A DNA stretch of 12,133 bases from Promethearchaeota archaeon (GCA_030620005.1 JAUXAJ010000152.1:1-12133); one strand, 5' to 3'. Positions 1-6,364 are shown, numbered from the stretch's first letter. Numbers and translations are program-made. The notes: generated by a model from the sequence alone, not told the origin.

Positions 1-36
1 ATTTTTTTTACATGGAACTATTTTCAAATATGAATT

Positions 37-603
37 ATGGATTTTATCATATTAATTTTAATTGCAATAGCTTTAGCAATGGATGCATTTGCGGTTTCTA
101 TTTCTTGTGGAATCATTATAAAAGATGTGAAGTTAAAACATGCATTAAAAATCGCTTTTTTTACTGGTTTTTTTCAAGGATTTTTTACATTTTTAGATTG
201 GCTTGGGAGAATTTATATAGCACATTTAATATCCAACATTGATCATTGGATTGCGTTCGTTCTACTTGTATTAATTGGGACTAAAATGATTTATGAATCT
301 ATAAAAACGGATTCAGACGAGGGGAAAAAGTTTAATCCTCTCAAATTTTCAGTTTTAATATTATTGGGCATTGCAACGAGGATTGATGCTTTAGCTATTG
401 GGTTAAGTTTTGCCCTCTTGAATGTTTCCATTTTAGTTCCAGTAATATTAATCGGAATTATGGCATTTGGTTTTTCCGTATTTGGAATTCTCATTGGAAA
501 AAAACTTGGTCAAGTTTTCGGGAATAAAGTCGAATTAATTGGTGGGCTTATTTTAATCGGAATAGGAATAAATATATTAATAGACCATTTATTTCTTGCA
601 TGA
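37..603 (+). CDS. mntP: MntP-family manganese efflux pump
   Basis: Inner-membrane exporter expected to push excess Mn2+ out of the cell. The 188 residues match the usual family length. Six hydrophobic segments are visible (about 2-25, 37-58, 69-88, 103-127, 131-154 and 166-186), arranged as two similar halves. The first half carries the MDAFAVS motif with Asp16, the second IDALAIG with Asp117; these are the conserved acidic pair of the family. HWIAFVLL (70-77) and GLILIGIGINIL near the C-terminus are also typical. An in-frame TGA lies two codons before the ATG (bases 31-33), so this is the only sensible ATG. Compared with the E. coli protein as I remember it, Asp54 replaces a Gly in helix 2 and Arg115 replaces a Ser just before the second motif. 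The first bases of the window leave too little upstream sequence to see a manganese riboswitch or promoter. Family call is firm; transport of Mn rather than another cation is inferred. Confidence 0.92.
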   Translation: MDFIILILIAIALAMDAFAVSISCGIIIKDVKLKHALKIAFFTGFFQGFFTFLDWLGRIYIAHLISNIDHWIAFVLLVLIGTKMIYESIKTDSDEGKKFNPLKFSVLILLGIATRIDALAIGLSFALLNVSILVPVILIGIMAFGFSVFGILIGKKLGQVFGNKVELIGGLILIGIGINILIDHLFLA

Positions 604-623
604 ATTCTTTCAATGAATTCTTT
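601..623 (+). repeat. 10-bp direct repeat and oligo-T at mntP end
   Basis: TGAATTCTTT occurs twice, at 601-610 (the first copy contains the mntP stop codon) and 614-623, three bases apart, and the second copy runs into five T residues at 621-625. The oligo-T could act as an archaeal transcription terminator for mntP. The repeat may be chance in AT-rich DNA. Confidence 0.35.
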
Positions 624-719
624 TTGGTCTTTCTAGAAAAAGGGTATTTATTTATGATATTGATAGTTACTTAATGATGATCGATATCACTCATATACTT
701 CTCATATAATTTTAATATA

Positions 720-950
720 TTACCTTGCAGATTGCGGTTTCCTTACGCCTCCAAATAGAAGAAGCGCGCATGCTAGTTTAAGATTATTCCTTCCATACAT
801 GTCAGTTGCAATTGGGTCAATAATTTTCCCATGAATTAAAGGTTGAAGATTCGATAATTTAAAAGTTAAAGATGAATTATAAGAATTATTTAAAGTATAT
901 TTAGCAAAGAATTCATATAGCGTTGAAGAATTTAAATCATACCGAAGAAT
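720..950 (-). pseudogene. Decayed minus-strand reading frame, unknown
   Basis: A 76-codon open stretch on the minus strand between a TGA (951-953) and a TAA (720-722). It has no good start codon; its only Met is internal. The C-terminal half reads like true protein, for example GKIIDPIATDMYGRNNLK followed by a hydrophobic ACALLLF segment and GGVRKPQSAR. The codons used (AGG, GGA, AAT, ATT, CTT) fit coding sequence. I cannot assign a family. It may be the tail of a gene whose front has been lost, perhaps a mobile-element protein, but no transposase motif is visible. The opposite strand is also partly open here, so the strand is not certain. Confidence 0.28.
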
Positions 951-987
951 TCAACAAAAATTCCAGTTTGGAATCCGTAGGGAATAA
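847..987 (+). pseudogene. Broken plus-strand frame, C-terminal remnant
   Basis: A plus-strand frame open from 847 to a TAA at 985-987, interrupted once by TAA at 880-882. Its peptide is charged and helix-like: KVKDEL, stop, then ELFKVYLAKNSYSVEEFK and QQKFQFGIRRE. It has no start codon. It ends five bases before the ATG of the next broken frame, the spacing of two genes in an operon. The region overlaps the minus-strand remnant at 720-950, so at most one of the two can have been a long real gene across the shared part. No family is recognised. Confidence 0.3.
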
Positions 988-992
988 GGTAA

Positions 993-1196
993 ATGGATCC
1001 AAAAGATTATTTTCGAATGGCTGAATATCGTGCAAATATTGAATAAAAATCATTCCCATCGACCCAACATCTTTTGAAAGAGATGGAGCAAAAAAAGGTA
1101 ACGGCAAGAAATGTGGTTTCAGAAGAGCAAAAAAACGTTTCTTTAGATGAAATTATTGAAGAAATATGTAAGATACTGGACGAAATTGAAGATTAG
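993..1196 (+). pseudogene. Short gene with one in-frame TAA, unknown
   Basis: From ATG 993 the frame reads MDPKDYFRMAEYRANIE, meets TAA at 1044-1046, and continues in the same frame through KSFPSTQHLLKEMEQ to VSLDEIIEEICKILDEIED and TAG at 1194-1196. With the stop ignored this is a 67-codon, highly charged, mostly helical protein. One base change (AAA or GAA to TAA) would explain the break. The part after the stop could still be made from ATG 1083 as a 37-residue peptide. The tail resembles small dimerising or antitoxin-like proteins only in general character; I do not recognise a family. Confidence 0.35.
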
Positions 1197-1281
1197 ATTA
1201 GTTTTATTACGAAAATTTGCATTCGTAAAGGGAAAAATGATTTTTTACATTAAGTAAGTGAATGGAGCGAATTAAAACAAC

Positions 1282-1286
1282 GAGGT
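1282..1286 (+). promoter_or_regulatory. Shine-Dalgarno site fixing a TTG start
   Basis: GAGGT lies seven bases before the TTG at 1294-1296. This supports the non-ATG start of the radical SAM gene over the GTG three codons later. Confidence 0.65.
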
Positions 1287-1293
1287 CAATATA

Positions 1294-2376
1294 TTGCGAA
1301 TAGTGAACGACTCCCGAGAATCACTCGTAAAAAAAATCTCTCAGGTTTTTGAGAAGATTTGGAAAAAAGATCCGCTCACTACCAACGAAGAATATTTTTT
1401 GTTACAAATTGAGCACGAAGTAGAAAAGCAAGTCATTGCTAAAATCCAGGAGCGACAAGCAATGATTCCTGGGTTAAAGATTTCCAACCACGGCTATAAG
1501 GTATTTTGGGGAGATAGATTAACACCGGGTTGTGAAATTTGCCTTGAGGAAGAAAAAATTGGTGCGATTCGTTCCGTGTCTCGTTGCAATCTGAATTGTA
1601 AGTTTTGCTATTACTATGGAGAAGAAGCTGAAGACTTACCAGACGAATTTTATCGAGTTGAAAATAACCTCTATACGCTCGATGACATGAAACTTTTACT
1701 CGACAAGCAATCTCCCTATTTATCTGGAATTGCGTGGGTATATTACGAGCCGTTCATAGCATTCGAGAAGCATCCAGAACTGGTCAAATATATAGCGGAT
1801 AAGAGCGTTTACCAGTGGATGTATACTAATGGTACGCTTTGCACCGAAGATCACTTTAAGATCTTGTCAGATATTGGACTGACCGAGCTAAGGTTTAATC
1901 TTGCCGCCACGCTTTGTAGCAAGAAGGTTCTGAAAAATATGGCAATCGCGAGGAAATATTTTGATTATCTCGTCATCGAATCTCCCATGTACAAGGAATA
2001 TTTTGAAAGTTTTATGAAACATAAAGACGAAATTTTGGAGACGGGAGTGGATCACATCAATTGTGCGGAACTTCACTTGGATACAAACAATTTGTCAAAC
2101 TTTTCCAATGAGAGCTTTTATAAGTACAAGCGGGAGTACGTTTCCCCCGTGTCGAGCAGGCATTATACATACGACCTCATTGAAATGGCTGAAAGAGAGG
2201 ACTGGGATGGTATCACGATAAACGACTGCTCCAATCAATTAAAGTTTTACCGTGGTATTCTCAAGCCCGAGGGAACCGAATCTCTAGGGAAAAATTGTTG
2301 GTTCAGTGAAAAAATCTTGTACATGGCTAAAACTTGGTACTTGAATGTCCTTGATTCTTATGACATCGGACAATAG
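1294..2376 (+). CDS. Radical SAM protein of unknown substrate
   Basis: A 360-residue enzyme expected to bind a [4Fe-4S] cluster and cleave S-adenosylmethionine to start radical chemistry. The cluster motif C-x3-C-x2-C is at Cys98, Cys102 and Cys105 (CNLNCKFC). Further signs of the barrel are YYEPFIAF (150-157), at the place of the usual GGEP glycine-glutamate motif, and MYTNG (176-180) followed by the LTELRFNLAA strand (196-205). A helical N-terminal part (1-65) precedes the barrel. An extra CxxC (Cys80, Cys83) sits 15 residues before the cluster motif, and further cysteines at 257, 312 and 335 could bind a second cluster or metal. The start is TTG with a GAGGT site. Base composition shifts abruptly to a more AT-rich style just past its end, which fits acquisition from elsewhere. 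A small ORF overlaps its 3' end. Class is firm; the reaction cannot be told. Confidence 0.85.
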   Translation: MRIVNDSRESLVKKISQVFEKIWKKDPLTTNEEYFLLQIEHEVEKQVIAKIQERQAMIPGLKISNHGYKVFWGDRLTPGCEICLEEEKIGAIRSVSRCNLNCKFCYYYGEEAEDLPDEFYRVENNLYTLDDMKLLLDKQSPYLSGIAWVYYEPFIAFEKHPELVKYIADKSVYQWMYTNGTLCTEDHFKILSDIGLTELRFNLAATLCSKKVLKNMAIARKYFDYLVIESPMYKEYFESFMKHKDEILETGVDHINCAELHLDTNNLSNFSNESFYKYKREYVSPVSSRHYTYDLIEMAEREDWDGITINDCSNQLKFYRGILKPEGTESLGKNCWFSEKILYMAKTWYLNVLDSYDIGQ

Positions 2377-2587
2377 TTACTCAAAAAGAGTTTGGAATGA
2401 CCTGCTTTTATGTGTCTTTGGAGAGTTAAATGATCTAAAATGTAAATATAAAGATAAAAAAGGTCTTGAAAATGTTGCCCAAACCTTAAGAGAATTCAAG
2501 AATAATAACATTAAAATACCTCGCACTACGGATAAAGAGATAAGTAATATTAAAAAAGTATTTTTTATCAGAAAATTAGAAGGCTGA
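2360..2587 (+). CDS. Small unknown protein overlapping radical SAM gene
   Basis: A 75-residue frame beginning with ATG 2360, seventeen bases inside the end of the radical SAM gene and in another frame; an earlier ATG at 2345 would add five residues. The product is lysine-rich and probably helical: RVWNDLLLCVFGELNDLK near the front, then GLENVAQTLREFK, then a basic tail. It has no membrane segment, no signal peptide and no motif I know. The overlap would permit translational coupling, so a partner or regulator of the upstream enzyme is conceivable. Its AT-rich codon use differs from that gene and resembles the rest of the window. It could also be a chance frame. Confidence 0.4.
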   Translation: MTSDNSYSKRVWNDLLLCVFGELNDLKCKYKDKKGLENVAQTLREFKNNNIKIPRTTDKEISNIKKVFFIRKLEG

Positions 2588-2614
2588 AAAAAAAAATAAA
2601 AAAATAAAAAAAAA
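2588..2614 (-). terminator. Triple oligo-T tract, vapBC terminator
   Basis: Read on the minus strand, this stretch is a run of T residues (9, 7 and 9 after the stop codon's own base), each interrupted by a single A. Such runs are the standard archaeal termination signal. It lies about 75 bases past the minus-strand vapC stop. The same tract follows the small plus-strand ORF as poly-A and would not end that transcript. Confidence 0.55.
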
Positions 2615-2690
2615 TCCCTTTTGTCTATAAGGTCATCGACAAGTCCGAAAAAATATTTAAAATTATTGAAATTGCTTGAAGAAGAATGAA

Positions 2691-3101
2691 TTAAAAATCA
2701 TACTTAATTACTTGTAAATTTTTAATTTTAGGTAAATTCTTTTCAGTAGTATGGAGTTTGGCTTTATTTTGAATGGCAACAGCAATTGCAATGCAATCGT
2801 TATAAGATAATTCTGTTCGATATTGACATTTTAATTGACCTGACATAAATATCAATTCAGAACCTAATAAAACATGATTTGCTTTTATTTTATGCTGGAA
2901 GGACGTAATACAACTTGTTGCGAAATCTTTATCCTCAGTCACGCATATATGTTTAAAAACTTCAATCAATATTACACTAGGCACATAAGCGATAATTTTT
3001 TGCTTTTTTATTTTATTCATTAATATATTTACTTTTTCAGGGGGATTTTTTCTGTAATAAAGGTAAATTGGACCTGCATCTAAACACGCATGTTCTTGCA
3101 T
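2691..3101 (-). CDS. vapC: PIN-domain toxin VapC (AbrB-partnered)
   Basis: Probable ribonuclease toxin of a type II toxin-antitoxin pair; PIN enzymes of this kind cut RNA with Mg2+ or Mn2+. The 136 residues span one PIN fold. Acidic site residues are Asp8 in CLDAGPIYLYY, Glu47 in SVILIEVFK, Asp102 in LSYNDCIAIAVA, and Glu120 in LHTTEKNL, where many VapC proteins have Asp. The ATG follows the TAA of the antitoxin gene with no base between, so the two genes are co-translated. Fold and pairing are clear; the RNA target is unknown. Confidence 0.85.
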   Translation of the reverse strand: MQEHACLDAGPIYLYYRKNPPEKVNILMNKIKKQKIIAYVPSVILIEVFKHICVTEDKDFATSCITSFQHKIKANHVLLGSELIFMSGQLKCQYRTELSYNDCIAIAVAIQNKAKLHTTEKNLPKIKNLQVIKYDF

Positions 3102-3341
3102 TTATTTTTCTAACTCCATGTCTTCTTTGCGAGAGTTTTTAAAAATTTCACGTGATTCTTCAACGGTTGAAGCTCGTTTTCTTAATGATTCAATAGATTC
3201 GATAGGGACAATTCTAATGGTTCCGTCATCATCTTCTTTTACCACAACATAGTCCCCGTCATGAATATTATACTTCTTTCTTATAATAGCGGGAATGGAT
3301 ATCATTCCTTTGTTTGTAACTTTTACGGATTTTTCAATCAT
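3102..3341 (-). CDS. vapB: AbrB/SpoVT-type antitoxin VapB
   Basis: Antitoxin expected to bind and block the adjacent PIN toxin and to repress its own promoter. The 79 residues begin with a swapped-hairpin AbrB DNA-binding domain: KVTNKGMISIPAIIRKKY, followed by GDYVVVKEDDDGTIRIVP. The tail, rich in charged helices (ESLRKRASTVEESREIF and onward), is the usual toxin-binding part. I chose ATG at 3341 rather than GTG at 3350, because homologues start just before the first strand and because the GTG lies inside a repeated operator-like element. If GTG is used, three residues are added. The gene directly abuts vapC. Confidence 0.85.
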   Translation of the reverse strand: MIEKSVKVTNKGMISIPAIIRKKYNIHDGDYVVVKEDDDGTIRIVPIESIESLRKRASTVEESREIFKNSRKEDMELEK

Positions 3342-3347
3342 TTTTAT

Positions 3348-3394
3348 CACTAAGGAAAATTAATAATTCTTAGTATTTATATTAAATCTTAGTA
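3348..3394 (-). promoter_or_regulatory. vapBC promoter with 19-bp-spaced CTTAG elements
   Basis: The 8-mer TCTTAGTA occurs exactly at 3368-3375 and 3387-3394, 19 bases apart. A third, inverted, imperfect copy (CCTTAGTG on the other strand) spans 3348-3355, again 19 bases on. On the minus strand a TATA-like TTTAATATAAATA sits between the two exact copies, which would put transcription start near 3354. This is the layout expected for autorepression by dimers of the AbrB-type antitoxin. The repeats are seen directly; their role is inferred. Confidence 0.5.
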
Positions 3395-3637
3395 AATAAA
3401 GATTGGAAAAAGAAATTCATTTTTATCAATTAAGAACTAAAAAATCTTTTATTACTTAACAAAATAAACATTTTTATCGATATCTAAATATTAAATATAT
3501 TTAGAAATAACAATATTGGATAAATCTATGGTCGAGGATCTAATTACTTCAAAATCAAAAAATTTTTTTTCTTCATTTAAAGTTTTTCGTGTCATATACC
3601 TTATTCTGAAATTTATATAAAAACAATATTTTCATAG
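3395..3637. other. AT-rich intergenic DNA without a gene
   Basis: With the operator region and the terminator this makes up the roughly 300-base gap between vapB and the helicase. It is very AT-rich and has no open frame of note. Apart from several A and T runs I see no repeat or RNA-like fold. Confidence 0.5.
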
Positions 3638-3665
3638 AAAAAAAATGTTTGAATTCAATCAAACA
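3638..3665 (-). terminator. Hairpin plus T8 terminator of the helicase gene
   Basis: On the minus strand TGTTTGA and TCAAACA pair perfectly around a six-base loop (arms 3659-3665 and 3646-3652), followed at once by eight T residues (3645-3638). The gene's TGA stop codon lies at the start of the loop side, inside the structure. The form is that of a bacterial intrinsic terminator, unlike the plain T tracts after most other genes here. Confidence 0.7.
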
Positions 3666-5037
3666 TATAGGGGTGGTTTTGGATTTTAATGTGCATTCGG
3701 ATCAATTTCTCGATCTTTTTTAATTGATGGCGTTCGCTCTTTTCGCAGAAAGTAAAGGCCGTCCCTCCAGCACCTGCTCTTGCCGTCCGGCCGATGCGAT
3801 GCACATAGACTTCCGGCACATTTGGCAAGTCAAACTGGATGATATGTGAGATTTCATCTACGTCAATGCCGCGCGAAGCTACATCAGTCGCTACCAACAC
3901 GCGAGTTTTTCCGGTTCGAAAATTTTTAAGCGCATTTTGACGTGCTGTCTGTGATTTATTTCCATGTATCGGTTCGGCGGATATCCCTTTCCTTTGAAGT
4001 TTCTTAACAACTCGATTCGCGCCGTGCTTGGTACGCGTAAAAACCAGCGCTCGCGTAATGTTTGAATCTTTGAGTAAATATTCTAACAGTGCTTGCTTTT
4101 TCTCTTTCGCGATAAAAAATGAAGACTGTTTAATAATTTCCAAAGTTGGTTGGTCGGGAGTCATATTTATTTCGACGGGATCCTGCATGATATTTTTTGC
4201 TAATTTAATTATTTCACGAGGTATTGTAGCAGAAAAAAGTAAGGTCTGTCGGTTCTTTTGTGGCATTTTTTTAACGATGGTATGGATATCGTGTATAAAT
4301 CCCATATCGAGCATCTGGTCGCCTTCGTCCAAAACAAACACTTCGACATGGCTCAGATTTATATGACCTTGCCTCATCAAGTCGAGTAATCTACCGGGTG
4401 TCGCAACAACAATATCTACACCTTGTTGTAATTTTCGCACTTGTGGATTTTGTCCGACGCCACCGTAAACGACAGTGCTTTTTAATCCTGTATATTTTCC
4501 ATAAATGCTGAAGCTTTCATTAATCTGGATTGCCAATTCCCTCGTTGGTGAAAGTACCAGAACCCTTATTCGACGTTTCTTGGTGTTATTTACGCTTATT
4601 TTTTCCAATTTTTTCAGGATTGGTAGTGCAAATGCTGCAGTTTTACCCGTTCCCGTTTGGGCACATCCTAATAAATCTTTCCCTTTCAAAACGATAGGAA
4701 TTGTCCGGGTTTGAATTGGTGTAGAAATCACATAGCCGGCATCTCTTATTGCGCGTAATAAATTTGGATTTAGGTCGAGATCAGTAAAATTTATACCTAT
4801 ATCAGTTTGATCTGACCGTATTATCTTCTTTTCTTCTGCGACCCGTTTTACTTCAAGAGCAGCGGGTCCTTTTTCTTGTTTTTGGATTTTGAAAGTAATT
4901 CGATCGCCGGTGACGATAGGAACATCTTCATGCGGTCGAAGGGCAGTATGGTGTAAAAAAACATCTGCACCGTTCATATCAGATGTTATAAATCCAAATC
5001 CTCTCTTTTTATCATACCATTTGACCGTTCCGGTCAT
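3655..5037 (-). CDS. Cold-shock domain fused to DEAD-box RNA helicase
   Basis: ATP-dependent RNA helicase or chaperone of the RhlE-like type with an N-terminal cold-shock domain. Residues 1-66 form the cold-shock barrel with both RNA-binding motifs (KRGFGFI 11-17, VFLHH 26-30). After a linker comes the helicase core: Phe84 and PIQ (107-109) of the Q motif, AQTGTGKT (126-133), PTRELA (164-169), TPGR (213-216), DEGD (237-240), SAT (269-271), VFTRT (332-336), ATDVASRGID (383-392) and HRIGRTAR (413-420). Motif II is DEGD instead of DEAD. The protein ends about 40 residues after motif VI, without the long basic tail of many RhlE proteins. The start matches the usual MTG-x-VKW beginning of cold-shock proteins; another ATG five bases upstream opens only MT-stop. 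The gene is markedly G+C-richer than its flanks (33 of 60 in 3781-3840), suggesting transfer, probably from bacteria. Confidence 0.93.
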   Translation of the reverse strand: MTGTVKWYDKKRGFGFITSDMNGADVFLHHTALRPHEDVPIVTGDRITFKIQKQEKGPAALEVKRVAEEKKIIRSDQTDIGINFTDLDLNPNLLRAIRDAGYVISTPIQTRTIPIVLKGKDLLGCAQTGTGKTAAFALPILKKLEKISVNNTKKRRIRVLVLSPTRELAIQINESFSIYGKYTGLKSTVVYGGVGQNPQVRKLQQGVDIVVATPGRLLDLMRQGHINLSHVEVFVLDEGDQMLDMGFIHDIHTIVKKMPQKNRQTLLFSATIPREIIKLAKNIMQDPVEINMTPDQPTLEIIKQSSFFIAKEKKQALLEYLLKDSNITRALVFTRTKHGANRVVKKLQRKGISAEPIHGNKSQTARQNALKNFRTGKTRVLVATDVASRGIDVDEISHIIQFDLPNVPEVYVHRIGRTARAGAGGTAFTFCEKSERHQLKKIEKLIRMHIKIQNHPYMFD

Positions 5038-5411
5038 GTCATGTGTGTTTTTTATCAGTTTTATTCACATTTTTCTTTCTGTTGTGGGTTTCTCTTTTAA
5101 CTACGCTCACATTAATAGACCTGCTTTTATTTTGGAATAATATATGGACGAGTTTCATCATTAAAATAATTAAATACCCTCTCAGAAGAAGAAATCATAA
5201 TTGATGCAATTATCTAAAAAGCATCTTATTTTTCGATGAATAATAACCCATTATTTAATAGGAAAGTGTTACATTGCCTAAATACTTTCAGTATTAAAAA
5301 AAATCTTTTATAACATGGCCTTGTATTGACAATGTTTGCATCAAATTAGCCAGAAGCTAGAATTGTAAAAAAAAATTATAAGTATTAAAAAAATGAGCGA
5401 ATTTTACTAAC
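5038..5411. other. 374-base gap; possible helicase promoter and leader
   Basis: No gene is seen. On the minus strand, a TATA-like CCATATATTATT at 5137-5146 would give a helicase leader of roughly 75 bases, while GAATAAAAC at about 5058-5068 would give a nearly leaderless message; the sequence does not decide. A 6-bp perfect stem AATACT/AGTATT with a three-base loop lies at 5281-5295. AGTATT followed by seven or more A residues recurs at 5290 and 5381. Confidence 0.35.
5367..5393 (-). terminator. Oligo-T terminator of the YwbE gene
   Basis: On the minus strand, T7 (5393-5387) and T9 (5375-5367) follow about 20 and 35 bases after the stop of the YwbE gene, with no strong hairpin. This is the usual archaeal form of terminator. 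Confidence 0.5.
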
Positions 5412-5615
5412 TTATTGTTTAGGCCTAATTATTTTTTTAACTCGCCCAATTTTACCACTCCTCAATCGAACTTTAATACCATGATGGTGATTAGGGGAGT
5501 TTGTAAGCACATCTTTAACTATGCCGTCAGTTAACTTTCCAGATCGCTGGTCTTTCTTTAATACGATTAAAACTTGCATGCCTGATTTGATATCAGCTCG
5601 CTTTGTTCCCTTCAA
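5412..5615 (-). CDS. YwbE-family small conserved protein
   Basis: A 67-residue protein of the YwbE/DUF2196 family, found in Firmicutes and several archaea and of unknown function. It matches the family along its length: KRADIKSGMQVLIVLKKDQR at the front, SGKLTDGIVKDVLTNS, the NHHHGIKVRLRSG histidine-rich turn, and IGRVKKII at the end. The many basic residues and probable small beta-barrel are compatible with RNA or ribosome binding, but this is inference. The start is TTG (5615-5613), since an in-frame TGA lies only four codons upstream and the aligned family start is exactly here. It is a single-gene unit with its own T-rich terminator. Confidence 0.88.
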   Translation of the reverse strand: MKGTKRADIKSGMQVLIVLKKDQRSGKLTDGIVKDVLTNSPNHHHGIKVRLRSGKIGRVKKIIRPKQ

Positions 5616-5836
5616 GTTAATTACTCAAACCATTTGTGGGTCTTGTTTAATACGATAATATTCCCTTCATTTTATCCTTTGCCTTAATCTCCTCATTATT
5701 GCTAATAAATCAAGAATTTGTTCCCTTCGGAAGTATCGATCTTCAATGCATTTAGTTATATTTATCCATTAAATTAACCAGCAAAGAAAGAACCAGAGAA
5801 ACAAAGTTCTTTTGTTGATGAGAAAAATATGATATG

Positions 5837-5844
5837 TATTTAAA
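5837..5844 (+). promoter_or_regulatory. TATA-like box for a leaderless transcript
   Basis: TATTTAAA is centred about 26 bases before the GTG at 5867, so initiation is predicted at or within a base or two of the start codon. This supports the GTG start and a leaderless message. Confidence 0.4.
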
Positions 5845-5866
5845 TTAAAAAGTAATATTTAGATTT

Positions 5867-6364
5867 GTGCTAGATATAATAGGTCATTTCTGTTTTCTAA
5901 TTTTTGCTCAAGGAAAATGGCAAGAAAAGTACAAAGCTAAGCTGATAACAGATATAAGGAACGATTTTTTAAAACATGCTTATTGGGATCCAATGTATGA
6001 TATTCCCGTGAAGTTATTTGATCCTCTTGTCAAGGATGAAGATTATGACGCTTGTAATTTATGTCTCGAATTAATTCCTCGTTTTAAGATAAAATTAGGT
6101 TCCAATGATGGTTTAATTAGATTCTCTCATAAATTAATTCGACTAGAAGATATTGAACAATTTTTTATTAAAATTCTTACCGATTCACGTGTAAAAAAGG
6201 TATATTTTCTAATGCTTGACCAGAATTCATATGTAAGAGGCATAAATATTCCAAAGATTATTAAAAGTATAAGAGAACAACAAATAAATAGAGAAAATTT
6301 CTTTAATTTATTAAAAAAAGAGAAAATAGAATATAATTTAATTTACGAAATTATAAAATATTAG
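5867..6364 (+). CDS. Unknown 165-residue protein
   Basis: I do not recognise this protein. It starts at GTG, supported by a TATA-like box at the right distance. A short hydrophobic start (LDIIGHFCFLIFA, 2-14) is followed by a charged, mixed alpha/beta body. Visible marks are WDPMYDIPVKLFDP (40-53), a CNLC pair (63-66), IRLEDIEQFFIKIL (91-104), the strand KKVYFLMLDQN (110-120) and a lysine-rich helical C-terminus. The N-terminal hydrophobic part is too short and too close to charged residues for a confident membrane anchor. Its AT-rich codon use matches its neighbours, and there is no neighbour on the same strand within 300 bases. It may be lineage-specific. Confidence 0.65.
   Translation: MLDIIGHFCFLIFAQGKWQEKYKAKLITDIRNDFLKHAYWDPMYDIPVKLFDPLVKDEDYDACNLCLELIPRFKIKLGSNDGLIRFSHKLIRLEDIEQFFIKILTDSRVKKVYFLMLDQNSYVRGINIPKIIKSIREQQINRENFFNLLKKEKIEYNLIYEIIKY

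Larger units (their letters stand above)
604..1293. other. 690-base stretch without an intact gene
   Basis: Between mntP and the radical SAM gene no uninterrupted frame of normal size exists. The region holds the three broken frames listed separately. Part of it (about 725-800) looks richer in G+C than ordinary intergenic DNA here. No tRNA-like fold, inverted terminal repeats or target-site duplication was found. Decay of a former small operon is the simplest reading. Confidence 0.5.

Noticed and set aside
12..242. 76-codon frame overlapping the start of mntP
   Set aside because: It is a +1-frame shadow of mntP with no domain pattern; the mntP frame has full family motifs.
1254..1340. Protein-like plus-strand frame (VSEWSELKQRGQYIANSER) over the radical SAM start
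   Set aside because: It is short, without a start codon, and overlaps the well-supported TTG start with its GAGGT site. It may be more of the decayed frames, but the evidence is too thin.
2615..2690. Short frame VYKVIDKSEKIFKIIEIA between the T tracts and vapC
   Set aside because: Fewer than 20 codons with no start; could be a gene remnant but equally chance.
4028..4366. 112-codon plus-strand frame opposite the helicase
   Set aside because: It is an antisense shadow; the helicase motifs on the minus strand run through the same bases.
5281..5295. 6-bp stem-loop followed by a run of A
   Set aside because: As a plus-strand terminator it would need T rather than A after the stem, and on the minus strand the T run comes before the stem. 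No gene ends here.
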